Source: Luidia sarsii | Lineage: Eukaryota; Echinodermata; Asteroidea; Paxillosida; Luidiidae | Direction: 5' to 3' | Length of the DNA: 64,000 nt | Assembly (NCBI GenBank): GCA_949987565.1 | Contig: OX465111.1 | Span: 19,058,788 to 19,122,787, forward strand | Part shown: in pieces, positions 35,401-42,268 of the stretch | Layout: each line of letters starts with the position of its first letter | How positions within the stretch are numbered: position 1 is the first letter of the stretch | The notes under the pieces: model-generated | Told to the model about the DNA's origin: nothing | What the model saw: the letters and a program-made list of their open reading frames with translations, nothing else | Database searches by the model: none | Position numbers and translations under genes: made by a program

Positions 35401-38400
35401 AATTTCAGCTCAATCCGACTAACAAGTCTCGAGAAAATTGTGAAAACCGCTTCATTTGTTTCGCGAAAATGCAGCATTCAACGCCGTACTGTTCTGAAAA
35501 AATAGTTTAGATCTCGGTGAGATCTAAACTTTAGACAGAAATCTTTCAGTGCGAGGTTTCTACCATAACCATCTTCAAACTGTATAAGTTTCATGTAAAT
35601 CTGTGAACATTTCTGTTTTTCGATCTTACCAATGTTGTGTAGGGGCTTTAAAGACCTTAGTATTGTAAAGGTTTGAATTGGCTCGTCTTACCTGAAGGTC
35701 AGTTAATTTGATAGCGAGTTTCTATTTTCAGAAATTGGAAGGGCCTGACGTTTCCATCCTAGCAGGACCCTTTTCGAAGGTCCTTTCTGCCTTTTGAGAA
35801 AGGTCCTGCTAGGATCGAAATGTAAGCTAGGCCCTCCTAATGTTTGATGCTTCATTTTGACCATTTTAGTCAGAATAAGCAGTCTGCAAAATGTTGGCCT
35901 AGTACTTGTCTTTCTATTTTCACTCCTTGTGTGGGCCGTAAGTAAAACCACAGGTTGAAAACACAAATCTCAAAAGTTAGAGGGCCTGATGTTTTGAAGC
36001 TAGCAGGACCTTTCTCAAAGGCAAAGAAAGATCCTGCTCGAATCGAAACATCAGGCCCTCTAACTTTTGAGATTGATGTATTTTGCAGGTTATTTTAGTC
36101 AGTGAGCAGTTTGCAACAGTTTTTGTATCAACTTCAGGTTAAAAACACAATTAATGGATACATAAAACACTGTACCCATGGAAAGCTTATAATGTGACCC
36201 GGCACAGCGACATGAAGAATATCCCACCAAAACACTTTTTGAGTAAACAACGCCTAAAGTCAAAGTATCTTCTTAATTCGATTAAAAATAAATTTTATTT
36301 CATTTTTGTATTTTCGGAAAGTTAATGTATTGGAGGAAATTTTGATATCATTTGAAAGCTAATGGTACACTCTTTCACATCATTAGAAAATCTAAACATC
36401 TCAAAAGTGGGGGTTCCCTCATTATGATGTGCCGGGTCGCACATATGTAAACTGCTACATTGAAACACTCTTTTCTCTCTTTGAGTCAGGCAAGTAGATT
36501 TTGTTAAAGTTGTGGCAATCTGTCTGTTCGTCGTAGCTGAGTGTGCCTGACTTTGTGAGCACTGGATGCGACAAGAAGATCAAGACATGCATGTACATGC
36601 CGCAGACTGCTCGACAAATCAAGGCACCCACTCAAGGGGTATGTACCGGTATAATTTTTCAGTATTGTTCCCAGTCAGTTTTTCCTTAATTTGTTTGACT
36701 CGATTGGAAAAAAAAAGAACACAGAAGCTGCCTCCATCTTGTGTGATCCCCGAGCTGCCATAGCCAGGTAAACACCAATAGACCAATTGCGCGACTACTG
36801 TTTACATGCCCATTACTTGACTTTTATAGTGGGTATTTTTGTATCTCATTTGGCACAGAGCTGCGATGGAACAAAGAAGAATGTGGACAATATTGCTCAT
36901 TTCCACTCCTGTTCTGCACCAAATGAGACTGATGCAAAAATACCCACTATGGCTTGTACCGGTAGACATTGGTCCTGCAATCTCCCGGTCTATTGGTTGT
37001 TTTTGAATCTGAATGAAAACGGGGGCGTGATCCCTTGAGATATACGGCAGTTAATTGGTTGAAGGCATCTGACTGGCGCCCCCAACCCCGGCAAAGATTA
37101 GTTGAGCATTTGAAGGCCACCATCTAAGGGCTGGATAGCTCAGATGGTATAAGAGTGCTTGCATGCATAACCAGAGGTTGAGACAGAGTGTGGCTCTGAT
37201 AAGGGCCGGTAACTCAACGTATAGGGCAGTATGTTCTCTGTTCAGAGCCACAGTCACTCGAACTCAAAAGAGATGTGATATACAAAAATGTATACTAAAA
37301 ATACCAAAATGCAAATCTCAAAATGTAGTGGGCCTGACGTTTCGATCCTAGCAGGATCTTTCTCAAAGGCAGAGTGACAAGGACAACACAGATACATGTA
37401 CACGAAGGAAGGGGGGAAGAGAGTGAATAGGACACGGATGAGAAACAAAGGACAAAGAGTAAAGCTGGTAGGGTGAGATCAAAGGGAAGGGCAAGGAGTA
37501 GTGTTACATGGTGTCAACACAAACCTTCAACTTGACTCCGTGTGAAGTTGCACGTAGAACATAGGCGTTGACTTGCATTGTGGTCCATTATTTGTTTTGT
37601 TTTTCTAGCTGAACTTGGAGACCAACCTGTGGCAGGTTGCCTATGTGGCAAGTGCTGACGGTGCACCAACGAGCAGTAACATAGAGGGCAGTATGACACA
37701 GCTGCTCCAGAGCATCTTGGATAGTGATCTGTTCCACTCAGTGAGTGTCTATCGCACATTTATACCCAGTGTTATACAAGATGTGTAAAGCTTGCCACAT
37801 TAAATGAGTCAGACGTAGGAGTAGTATTGACTGCAGTTTTTGATTTTATTTCATGCAACTTCGCCCAAAACAAGGCTATGAAGCCACTCAAGGTTAAGGG
37901 CTAAGGAAAGAAGGAGATAGAGAGGGACTCAGGAAGGCTGGAGATAGGAATGTTTGTTTTCTGATTTTTTTATGCAACTTCGCCCAAAACAAGGCTATAA
38001 AGCCACTCAAGGTTAAGGGCTCTAAGGAAAGAAGGATATAGAGAGGGACTCAGGAAGGCTGGAGATAGGAATGTTTGTTTTCTGATTTTTTATGCAACTT
38101 CGCCCAAAACAAGGCTATAAAGCCACTCAAGGTTGAGGGCTAAGGAAAGAAGGACATAGAGAGGGACTCAGGAAGGCTGGAGATAGGAATGTTTGTTTTC
38201 TGATTTTTTTTGTGCAACTTCGCCTAAAACAAGGCTATAAAGCCACTCAAGGTTAAGAGCTAAGGAAAGAAGGAGATAGAGAGGGACCAGGAAGGCTGGA
38301 GATAGGAATGTTTGTCTTCTGATTTTTTATGCAACTTCGCCCAAAACAAGGCTATAAAGCCACTCAAGGTTAAGGGCTCTAAGGAAAGAAGGAGATAGAG

Positions 38401-39037
38401 AGGGACTCAGGAAGGCTGGAGATAGTAATTGACATTCCCCTTTAATAAAAAAAAAAGGGCAAGATCGTAGGCTGGGGAAAAACATAAACCAGGAAGGGAA
38501 TTCCAGAGAGAGGCTGAACGAGGGAAGAAGCAGTAGTATTAAGGATAGTACTCAAAGACCAGTTTGGCAGAGAACATATAAAGTTTTGTAGCAATCAAAT
38601 GGTGTGTTTCATCTACAAAAGTGTCATCGTGAGTAGGAAAAGGTATGTCTTGTTCATAGTTACTTGGTATTTGTGTTTGTCCCAATCTGTTTTTTCCCTG
38701 TCAAACGTCTGATCCCTAAAAGTGGGGGGGGGACAAATAATAATTATGACGTACCCCACTCTTTTGATAGTGGCCGGGGGGGGGGGGTTACTTCCAGCAA
38801 CCCCCCCCCCGCCTATTTAGCCCATGGAGAGGTAATGTATGTGCTCAGGATGTCTTGAATGAAGCCAGTTTTATGGTGGCTATTTCTGCAATGGTTTGTC
38901 TAAACTCTCTTTCGATTTTTTTTTTCCGCCGCCAGGGCCAAGTCTTCGTGGGATGGTATGACCTGCCCGCCGACGGCTCCCAAGAGGCCTTGGTGGAGGT
39001 CGGTGCCCTGACCGATACCCTATCCTACAAGGTGTGA
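11469..39037 (+). CDS. Secreted protein with four tandem SOUL domains
   Basis: Eighteen coding exons assemble to 2574 nt (857 residues) with every phase matching. The protein begins with a signal peptide (MNRLLLILVLCGLLAHGAIA) followed by four SOUL/haem-binding-protein-like domains at about residues 66-250, 285-470, 481-660 and 664-857. Seen in domains 1-2: YEARQYSRSVWVS and YEARQYQRAVWVSTT, PKLMxYFxGGNDQ, YLPxxxxxxxPxPxDxD, FxGYTxDFMN, and an FNRTNEVML motif like the NRRNEVW of HEBP proteins. Domain 3 ends SPYRPLPHHREIWIS. Domain 4 is more divergent and Cys-rich. Eight or so N-x-S/T sites fit a secreted glycoprotein. Known SOUL proteins usually carry one domain and bind haem or porphyrins; haem binding here is untested. 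Exons: 11469-11471, 13886-14060, 17495-17686, 19203-19354, 20729-20892, 21684-22009, 23420-23568, 25753-25919, 26557-26666, 28040-28198, 29264-29418, 30817-30976, 32041-32116, 33310-33428, 34830-34960, 36537-36638, 37609-37740, 38936-39037. Confidence 0.82.
11472..13885. other. SOUL gene intron 1
   Basis: Contains fragments of a SINE and a PLE tail (11620-11880), a diverged copy of the 82-bp repeat family (about 11930-12120), a 1.15-kb pyrimidine tract (12530-13680) and another PLE/SINE scrap (13690-13830). No exon is seen. Confidence 0.6.
12530..13680. repeat. CCTCCCCT polypyrimidine tract
   Basis: About 1150 bp almost wholly C and T on the + strand, built from cctcccct and ctcttcctcc variants. 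All long proline/serine and glycine/arginine-rich frames here are artefacts. It ends about 200 bp before the exon 2 acceptor. Confidence 0.97.
13886..14060 (+). CDS. SOUL gene exon 2: signal peptide and linker
   Basis: Acceptor cttccag, donor gtgaat, 175 nt, phase 0 to 1. Encodes a hydrophobic core NRLLLILVLCGLLAHGAIA with a likely cleavage after AIA, then a polar segment ending DVQDSSFT. Confidence 0.8.
14090..14473 (+). pseudogene. Non-LTR retrotransposon reverse transcriptase, C-terminal fragment
   Basis: Encodes FELWVWRRLLRISWTARKTN, RLTYFGHIMR, a basic GKRGRGRPRTRWWD motif and a C-terminal SAWRLLV. This is the typical C-terminal end of non-LTR (endonuclease-RT) polyproteins. It has no RT core and no start of its own. 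It lies just after SOUL exon 2 and in frame with it. Confidence 0.8.
14501..14752. mobile_element. TGTGACCCGGCAC MITE, copy 1
   Basis: Starts tgtgacccggcacagcataa and ends with the inverse tgctgtgccgggtcaca class of sequence, with about 250 bp between the ends. Other copies are at 20268-20523, 32826-33273 and 36193-36443. A TA target duplication is suggested by the nested copy. Confidence 0.8.
14758..14990. repeat. Inverted dimer of Penelope-like element tails
   Basis: Two PLE tails face each other: cctgacgtttcgatcctagc near 14836 and its inverse gctaggatcgaaacgtcagg near 14945, with gtccttgtcactctgcc between them. The arms are almost identical over roughly 80 bp. Confidence 0.75.
15805..16130. 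repeat. GA and GACA microsatellites
   Basis: gagagaggg-type purine tract to about 16000, then cagacaga/gacaggcag repeats to 16130. Open frames here are artefacts. Confidence 0.93.
16253..16560. repeat. Long inverted-repeat element with tRNA-like B-box
   Basis: Arms contain gagggtttgcccttgctcga and its inverse, and cagctcgggcgggattcgaa with its inverse ttcgaatcccgcccgagctg. The B-box-like gttcgaatccc occurs in both orientations. Related copies are at 20080-20175 (partial) and 33450-33720. Confidence 0.7.
16640..16860. mobile_element. TIR element (ggcttcgtctccgtctgaca family)
   Basis: Left end aaggcttcggcccaggcttc; right end contains gaagcctaagcccgagccta. Copies are at about 17770-17990 and 23620-24040, and a fragment near 6240-6310. 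Non-coding and MITE-like. Confidence 0.6.
16905..17295. mobile_element. TIR element with telomere-like core
   Basis: Inverted cttaaccaccgt (near 16937) and acggtggttaag (near 17274) flank a 150-bp run of ccctaa/cctaatcc hexamers (17048-17195). This is the same organisation as 1205-1595, with different arms. Confidence 0.55.
17495..17686 (+). CDS. SOUL gene exon 3: domain 1, N-terminal part
   Basis: Acceptor gcgagacag, donor gtaagg, 192 nt, phase 1 to 1. Encodes RYIELC, NYEARQYSRSVWVSVS and PKLMAYFEGGNDQ. A nearer AG at 17486 was rejected because its phase does not fit exon 2. Confidence 0.82.
18010..18240 (+). repeat. tRNA-derived SINE
   Basis: Contains ctgactggcgcc-like upstream sequence, agggctgaatagttcagatg (A-box region) and caggttcaagtcccggtcca (B box), then ctttgccaattttt. 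Plus orientation. Confidence 0.7.
18678..19041. mobile_element. aaagcccctacacaacattggt MITE, copy
   Basis: Left end aaaggccctatacaacattg, right end agtgttgtgtaggggcttta; interior in reverse orientation relative to 3007-3377. Confidence 0.75.
19203..19354 (+). CDS. SOUL gene exon 4: domain 1, middle
   Basis: Acceptor cctctccag, donor gtaagc, 152 nt, phase 1 to 0. Encodes NVTMNFSEPLRLRLP through YSMYLPKEFQDDPPAPTDPD. Homologous in place and length to exons 7 (149 nt) and 11 (155 nt). Confidence 0.88.
19397..19862. mobile_element. TIR element in SOUL intron 4
   Basis: Left ctatgaacatctaaacagtg with gtgaaaatgtcatttagccg; right gttcagatgttcatag with cggcaaaatgacattttcac. The inverted arms are about 60 bp and the total about 465 bp. 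No other copy was noticed in this window. Confidence 0.65.
20190..20590. mobile_element. gcgtaagttacgc element split by a nested MITE
   Basis: Same family as 10340-10510. The TGTGACCCGGCAC MITE sits inside it at 20268-20523, with TA on both sides, where the intact copy reads gcaatatagcaaagg. Confidence 0.6.
20268..20523. mobile_element. TGTGACCCGGCAC MITE, copy 2 (nested)
   Basis: Complete, with both terminal inverted repeats, inserted in the palindromic element that occupies 20190-20590. Confidence 0.8.
20729..20892 (+). CDS. SOUL gene exon 5: domain 1, C-terminal part
   Basis: Acceptor ccctgcag, donor gtgagt, 164 nt, phase 0 to 2. Encodes LHVTVEAPSEFFVIKFPGYT and RFDRGLYYVNVYNT, matching the RGFYYTAGYD-like segment of HEBP proteins. 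Equivalent to exons 8 and 12. Confidence 0.9.
20899..21490. repeat. GGGAT microsatellite
   Basis: Nearly 600 bp of gggatgggat with ggggtgggat and tggatgggat variants; fills most of SOUL intron 5. The open frames on both strands are artefacts. Confidence 0.96.
21684..22009 (+). CDS. SOUL gene exon 6: end of domain 1, start of domain 2
   Basis: Acceptor ctccatcag, donor gtgagt, 326 nt, phase 2 to 1. Encodes TTEVFNRTNEVML (end of domain 1), a linker with two Cys and NAT, then YEARQYQRAVWVSTTV and PKLMKYFDGGNDQ of domain 2. It is the longest coding exon in the gene and physically joins two domains. Confidence 0.92.
22010..23419. other. SOUL gene intron 6: PLE-tail arrays
   Basis: Contains a g/t homopolymer run, an inverted PLE-tail dimer (22190-22310), a tandem array of about 100-bp units each joining gcgttttgtgattaagcatt to a PLE tail (22440-23030), and a longer PLE tail in + orientation (23040-23380). 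Confidence 0.65.
22440..23030 (+). repeat. Tandem array carrying PLE hammerhead-like tails
   Basis: About five units of roughly 110 bp, each with tttgtgattaagcatttttatt, catgttgttgttttttc, ataaataaacgtgccttt and a gaaaggtcctgctaggatcg segment. Later units lose the acgtcaggcc end. Confidence 0.8.
23420..23568 (+). CDS. SOUL gene exon 7: domain 2, middle
   Basis: Acceptor gatctacag, donor gtaagc, 149 nt, phase 1 to 0. Encodes GLKIESTLPARVTQ through YSYYLPANLYGNIPQPLDDD, paralogous to exon 4. Confidence 0.9.
23569..25752. other. SOUL gene intron 7
   Basis: TIR-element halves (23625-23680 and 23960-24040) surround other sequence, followed by a MITE-type tail (24045-24180). From 24180 to 25750 nothing is recognised apart from a g run at 25242-25251 and a short repeat shared with 27815-27870 (around 25060). 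Confidence 0.5.
25753..25919 (+). CDS. SOUL gene exon 8: domain 2, C-terminal part
   Basis: Acceptor cccgtgcag, donor gtgagt, 167 nt, phase 0 to 2. Encodes VVIADEAASVRFARRFAGYT, DFMNKQELN and WATNQYY. FxGYTxDFMN is shared with exon 5, direct evidence of domain duplication. Confidence 0.9.
26095..26335. repeat. About 30-bp minisatellite with GACCCGGGTC
   Basis: Roughly eight imperfect units containing tgacccgggtcagaacctgt and ggatcaattgcc in SOUL intron 8. Confidence 0.85.
26557..26666 (+). CDS. SOUL gene exon 9: end of domain 2 and linker
   Basis: Acceptor cttctccag, donor gtatat, 110 nt, phase 2 to 1. Encodes SSQLQDRLNDITVPMDPLV, then KRPVCSG (compare KKPRCAG in exon 6) and a Cys-containing linker. 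The donor is not strong; a GTCAAA 29 nt upstream in the same phase is an alternative. Confidence 0.7.
26871..27510. repeat. 82-bp tandem array 1
   Basis: Eight units containing ataggagggtttgcggtgac, accatgtataaggtctctt, gaagaggtatggttctgaaa and agaacctgagtggtaactct, in SOUL intron 9. Followed at once by an inverted half-unit (27570-27690), making a large foldback. Confidence 0.95.
27514..27580 (-). other. Hammerhead-like motif at the centre of a foldback
   Basis: On the minus strand an intact CTGATGA (27552-27546) and GAAA (27525-27522) flank a near-complementary stem II, and actcgac/gtcgagt at 27515-27521 and 27571-27577 can pair as stem III. Stem I is weak and the cleavage-site trinucleotide is not canonical, so activity is doubtful. 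Confidence 0.4.
28040..28198 (+). CDS. SOUL gene exon 10: domain 3, N-terminal part
   Basis: Acceptor gcgagacag (the same string as exon 3), donor gtgtgt, 159 nt, phase 1 to 1. Encodes DKECPSYRILKN through AYMPLHRYFRG. The last 16 nt and the donor are repeated twice downstream at 109-bp spacing. Confidence 0.8.
28183..28430 (+). repeat. 109-bp tandem triplication of the exon 10 donor
   Basis: The string caccggtacttcagag followed by gtg occurs at 28183, 28292 and 28401. The first is the true end of exon 10. The copies carry GTGTGT, GTGAGT and GTGAGG. The intervening 90 bp (gggttaattgggaaattaac and others) is also repeated. Confidence 0.92.
29264..29418 (+). CDS. SOUL gene exon 11: domain 3, middle
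   Basis: Acceptor ggatgcag, donor gtatga, 155 nt, phase 1 to 0. Encodes GNNSLNLEIQRLPP through LMFYMPASLHHDPPTPTE, paralogous to exons 4 and 7. Confidence 0.88.
29440..30470. repeat. 13-bp minisatellite in SOUL intron 11
   Basis: About 1 kb of ggggtgggttgaa with atgggttgaa and gtgaagggctggg variants; strongly G-rich on the + strand. Confidence 0.95.
30817..30976 (+). CDS. SOUL gene exon 12: domain 3, C-terminal part
   Basis: Acceptor tcacccag, donor gtgagt, 160 nt, phase 0 to 1. Encodes DDVELIWLETKETFVLSF through YCYTEDEFALA. The FxGYT motif of its paralogues is not retained. Confidence 0.88.
30977..32040. other. SOUL gene intron 12
   Basis: A diverged relative of the 82-bp family with inverted halves (31160-31290) and a dispersed copy of the 119-bp unit (31300-31590; cgcccaaaacaaggct). 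The rest shows nothing recognised. Confidence 0.5.
32041..32116 (+). CDS. SOUL gene exon 13: end of domain 3
   Basis: Acceptor gttcacag, donor gtaagt, 76 nt, phase 1 to 2. Encodes SFDSPYRPLPHHREIWISS, which resembles YDSPFKLxNRRNEVW at the end of HEBP/SOUL domains, then a Cys-containing linker. Confidence 0.85.
32490..32830 (-). pseudogene. Non-LTR reverse transcriptase C-terminal fragment, antisense
   Basis: Minus-strand pieces in shifting frames give FRFLGHIMKTNG, a GHPTCPIIQELLGDTDNW stretch and SVWRSSV, resembling the FGHIxR...WR end of non-LTR polyproteins and the fragment at 14090-14473. Frameshifted and 5' truncated. Confidence 0.55.
32826..33273. mobile_element. TGTGACCCGGCAC MITE, copy 3 (enlarged)
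   Basis: Both terminal inverted repeats are present, but about 200 bp of unrelated sequence (about 32955-33165) is inserted in the middle compared with the other copies. Confidence 0.75.
33310..33428 (+). CDS. SOUL gene exon 14: start of domain 4
   Basis: Acceptor gttccag, donor gtaagt, 119 nt, phase 2 to 1. Encodes SEPGPEYSLTVSNCPEGSVC and MYETANEYPAFSERIYDR. Confidence 0.82.
33450..33720. repeat. Near-perfect 270-bp inverted repeat with tRNA-like B-boxes
   Basis: Arms: gaggttttgcccttactcga to ggcagctcgggcgggattcg, and the inverse ttcgaatcctgcccgagctg to tcgagtaagggcaaaacctc. The two arms are about 120 bp and nearly identical with a short spacer. Same family as 16253-16560. Confidence 0.85.
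33738..34560. repeat. 82-bp tandem array 2
   Basis: Ten units of the family at 26871-27510, with gtttgcagtgacac and gaagaggtgtggttctgaaa as the predominant variant, in SOUL intron 14. Confidence 0.95.
34830..34960 (+). CDS. SOUL gene exon 15: domain 4
   Basis: Acceptor cttttgcag, donor gtaagt, 131 nt, phase 1 to 0. Encodes DWICKETTSCDVV, LQEYIKKSY and SRPVTSF; the last resembles the MTAPVTxF segment of SOUL domains. Confidence 0.85.
34961..36536. other. SOUL gene intron 15
   Basis: aaagcccctacacaacattggt MITE (35309-35651), two inverted PLE-tail dimers (35735-35850 and 35975-36090) and a TGTGACCCGGCAC MITE (36193-36443). 34970-35300 shows nothing recognised. Confidence 0.6.
36193..36443. 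mobile_element. TGTGACCCGGCAC MITE, copy 4
   Basis: Both ends and the interior gaaagttaatgtattggagg are conserved with the other copies. Confidence 0.8.
36537..36638 (+). CDS. SOUL gene exon 16: domain 4
   Basis: Acceptor cgtcgtag, donor gtatgt, 102 nt, phase 0 to 0. Encodes LSVPDFVSTGCDKKIKTCMY followed by a short Gln/Lys-containing stretch. Confidence 0.8.
36800..36990. mobile_element. Short foldback element in SOUL intron 16
   Basis: tatagtgggtatttttgtat with tctcatttgg near 36826 is inverted as ccaaatgaga and gcaaaaatacccactat near 36940. MITE-like and non-coding. Confidence 0.6.
37020..37500. repeat. SINE followed by PLE tail
   Basis: SINE upstream part and A box (37020-37160: gatatacggcagttaattgg, ggctggatagctcagatgg), a short piece related to the 82-bp family, then a PLE tail from about 37270 (gacgtttcgatcctagcagg) to 37500. 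Confidence 0.65.
37609..37740 (+). CDS. SOUL gene exon 17: domain 4
   Basis: Acceptor tttttctag, donor gtgagt, 132 nt, phase 0 to 0. Encodes LNLETNLWQVAYVASADG through LLQSILDSDLFHS. Confidence 0.82.
37855..38425. repeat. 119-bp tandem array
   Basis: Five units of about 119 bp containing gcaacttcgcccaaaacaag, aagccactcaaggtta and gactcaggaaggctggagat, in SOUL intron 17. A single dispersed copy is at 31300-31450. Confidence 0.93.
38936..39037 (+). CDS. SOUL gene exon 18: C-terminus and stop
   Basis: Acceptor gccgccag after a pyrimidine tract, 33 codons plus TGA (39035-39037). Encodes GQVFVGWYDLPADGSQEALV and ends TLSYKV. The tail of domain 4 lacks the NRRNEVW-like motif. Confidence 0.82.
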   Translation, partial: GQVFVGWYDLPADGSQEALVEVGALTDTLSYKV

Positions 39038-41400
39038 AGACCGCCGCTAGCTAACTGGTCCCCCGCCGACAGTTGACATCAAAGTGATACACAAAAATGT
39101 TGCAAACTGCTTACCGACTAAAATGACCAAAATGCAAATCTCAAAATCTTGTGGGCCTGACGTTTCGATCCTAGCAGGACCTTTCTCAAAGGCAGGGAAA
39201 GCTTTTGAGAGAGGATTGGAACGTCAGGGCCACTAAATTTTGAGACAGTTGACATTCCTGACAATTGGAGGAGATTGCAGAGTATAAGTGCTATAAGTAC
39301 AAGTACTGTCCACATCCATTCCACTGTGTTAGTTTTGAAAAATAAGATAAGATCACGTAGTCTTCCAATACTGCTTGCAAACACTAGATATGAAGCTAAA
39401 TAATACTAAAAAAATTAATATCACAAAAATGATGTCTCAATGCATTTAAGAAACAGAATATCAATAGAAAGGTAATGATACAACATTTGTTTATTAAATC
39501 TCACTTCCTGATGATTTACAACTTAGTTTATTAAGGCAAATGTAAGACAATTCCAGTTTCCAAATCTCAAAGTTTTGGAGGGTCTGAAGTTTCGATTTAG
39601 TTGAATACAATTCTAGTCACATTCCACTCACTAATACAGATTATCAATGAGTCTTAAGGACCAATCGAAAATCATATTGCTAAGAATGAAACTCATCAAC
39701 TCTTAAGCTTTAAGATCACTGATTACATTTCTGCCCATTTTAATACACTAACATACACTGATTTCTGCACTCATAAGCAAAATATGTTATAATTGTGCTT
39801 TCTTAATTTTTTTTATTTTGTAACGTTATTAATTCAGTTTTTTAAGTGTTGCCATTAAAAAAATTATTGTGAGTTGAGCCGCAATTAGTTTTTGACTGTG
39901 GGTATGTAGTTTCATTTTGCTGTGTATGTATGTATTTAAATCAATGCATTATCTCTTCTCTAATTCTATAAAAACAAAACCATTAATGCTGTTTTATGAT
40001 CAAAATGTCAGGTTATGCTAAAATTACCGGTACGTCTTGAAAGGATCCAAAATATAGATATAATGTGATTTAGAAACTCAAAAATTAGGAGGGCTTGAAG
40101 TTTCAATCCTAGCTGGACCTTCTTGCCTTTGACCGGGACTTAAACCCGAGACCTCTAGTTTTGCGTACCAGCGCTCTTACCATCTGAGCTATCCAGCCCT
40201 TAGATGGTGACCTTCCCAAATAGTCAACTAGTCTTTGGCACACCAGTGCTCTTACCATCTGAGCTATCCAGCCCTTAGATGGTGGCCTTCCCTAATAGCC
40301 AACTAGTCTTTGGCACACCAGTGCTCTTACCATCTGAGCTATCCAGCCCTTAGATGGTGACCTTCCCAAATAGTCAACTAGTCTTTGGCACACCAGTGCT
40401 CTTACCATCTGAGCTATCCTGCCCTTACATGGCGACCTTCCCAAATAGTCAACTAGTCTTTGGCACACCAGTGCTCTCACCATCTGAGCTATCCAGCCCT
40501 TAGATGATGACCTTCCCTAATAGTCAACTAGTGTTTACTGGAGAAGGGGGAGCCAGTCAGAAGCATTTCGTAGATCTCAAAAAAGTTTGGAAAATTGTTT
40601 GATCGGCAAGCAGGCACACAGAGTGGTGACCCAGGGATTCCATTAGAATTGTGTGCGTCTGAGGGGTGGGTACCAATGATTTGCTCAGTAGATGAGTCTG
40701 GCATACTGTGGATGAGCTAGCTTGATGTTCCACAATGTTGTCACAATGTTGATTTGAAAAATTAGTCTGTAGCACTGGAGTACATGTATTAGGGAACATA
40801 CTTTGCTAGGAGAAACCATGCATGCATCACTTTATGTTCACTTCAGACGAGGGACTGGCTTGGGTGTTAGTTTGTGGTTACTAGTCTTTCTCAGCGGGGG
40901 TTCGAGTAGCTGACTGCAAATTCAAAAATCACCTTATACGTTCATACGATGATACCACTGACACACGATGATTACACAACCCACTATAGGGGCCACCAGC
41001 ACCAGATGTGTGTGATGGGCACTGGGCAACACAGTGGGTGGTAGGTCGTGAAAGATACCCACAGGGCATGGATTTGGGAGCAGTACCACTAGTTAGTGGG
41101 AACGGTGACAAAAAAAAGTTGTGTTCCAACAACAACTTTCATCAGTCATGCCAACCCATTCGAGTTTAGTCCCCAGGTTAGTCCCTCGTATGAACTACCC
41201 CTATAAAAGTCTTTCATCCGCATCGTCTGTGTTCATCTTTTTGGGCCTGACTTTGATCCCCCTGAGGTGGCCAGTTTTTGGAGAGACCTGAGGTGGCCCA
41301 TAGAGCTACAGTGCGCTCTCATCGCGTGACGCGTGCTGACAAGGGGACTGCGACGCCATTACCAAAGAGGTGCAAATGCATGGATCTCTATGGGGCAATC
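39038..41400. other. SOUL gene 3' flank / convergent spacer
   Basis: Presumed SOUL 3' UTR merges into spacer. Contains an inverted PLE-tail dimer (39070-39240), AT-rich unique sequence to 40080, a 75-bp tandem array (40181-40540) and unique sequence to 41400. No convincing AATAAA was found for either convergent gene. Confidence 0.5.
40181..40540. repeat. 75-bp tandem array derived from the SINE
   Basis: Five units of cttagatggtgaccttccc, aatagtcaactagtctttgg, cacaccagtgctcttaccat and ctgagctatccagcc. On the minus strand each unit holds the SINE A-box region and the adjoining upstream segment, but no B box. Confidence 0.9.
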
Positions 41401-41424
41401 TCTATGGCCACCACACGGTCAGCA

Positions 41425-42070
41425 CAAAACCATGGTTGCCTATCCCCATCACAGGCATCCATGGTGGCATATCCCCCTATCACAGGCATCCATGGTGGCC
41501 TATCCCCATCAAAGGCATCCATGGTGGTCTATCCCCATCACAGGCATCCATGGTGGCCTATCCCCATCACAGTCACCCATGGTGGCATATCCCATCACAG
41601 GCATCCATGGTGGCCTATCCCCATCACAGGCATCCATGGTGGCCTATCCCCATCACAGTCACCCATGGTGGCCTATCCCCATCACAGGCATCCATGGTGG
41701 TCTATCCCCACCACAGGCATCCATGGTGGCCTATCCCCCTATCACAGGCATCCATGGTGGCGTATCCCCATCACAGGCATTCATGGTGGCCTATCCCCAT
41801 CACAGGCATCCGTGGTGGCCTATCCCCATCACAGGCATCCATGGTGGCGTATCCCCCTATCACAGGCATCCATGGTGGCATACCCCCATCAAAGTCACCC
41901 ATGGTGGTCTATCCCTACACAGGCATCCATGGTGGTCTATCCCCATCACAGGCATCCATGGTGGCCTATCCCCATCACAGTCACCCATGGTGGTCTATCC
42001 CCACCACAGGCACCCATGGTGGCCTATCCCCATCACAGTCACACATGGTGGCCTATCCCCATCCCCGGGA
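41425..42070. repeat. 29-bp minisatellite next to the NUBPL stop codon
   Basis: About 22 units of atcacaggcatccatggtgg + cctatcccc. All three + frames stay open for more than 800 bp, which is a repeat artefact. It starts about 40 bp beyond the NUBPL stop and so probably lies in its 3' UTR. Confidence 0.95.
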
Positions 42071-42107
42071 AGCTGCCGAGTGTTCCATTCACTCCCCCGG
42101 CGTGACA

Positions 42108-42268
42108 TCACCTTGGCGGAAGCGGGTCTTGGTAATCCGGCAGCCTGTCCAGGACTCGGCTGGCCAGCTGTCGGTAGGCAGAGGCCTGGGGGCTGTCTGG
42201 GGCCGACACGACGATGGGACGGCCATCGTCTGACGTCTCTCTGATGTCAATGTGGAGTGGAATATCTC
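42108..42268 (-). CDS. NUBPL: NUBPL exon 10: C-terminus
   Basis: Acceptor ccacgcag, stop TGA at 42110-42108. Encodes [20 protein letters not shown] and ends [11 protein letters not shown]. Confidence 0.92.

Noticed and set aside
41278..42244. Three overlapping + strand open frames of 275-303 codons
   Set aside because: All three frames are open because the 29-bp minisatellite unit has no stop; they also overlap the NUBPL last exon on the other strand.
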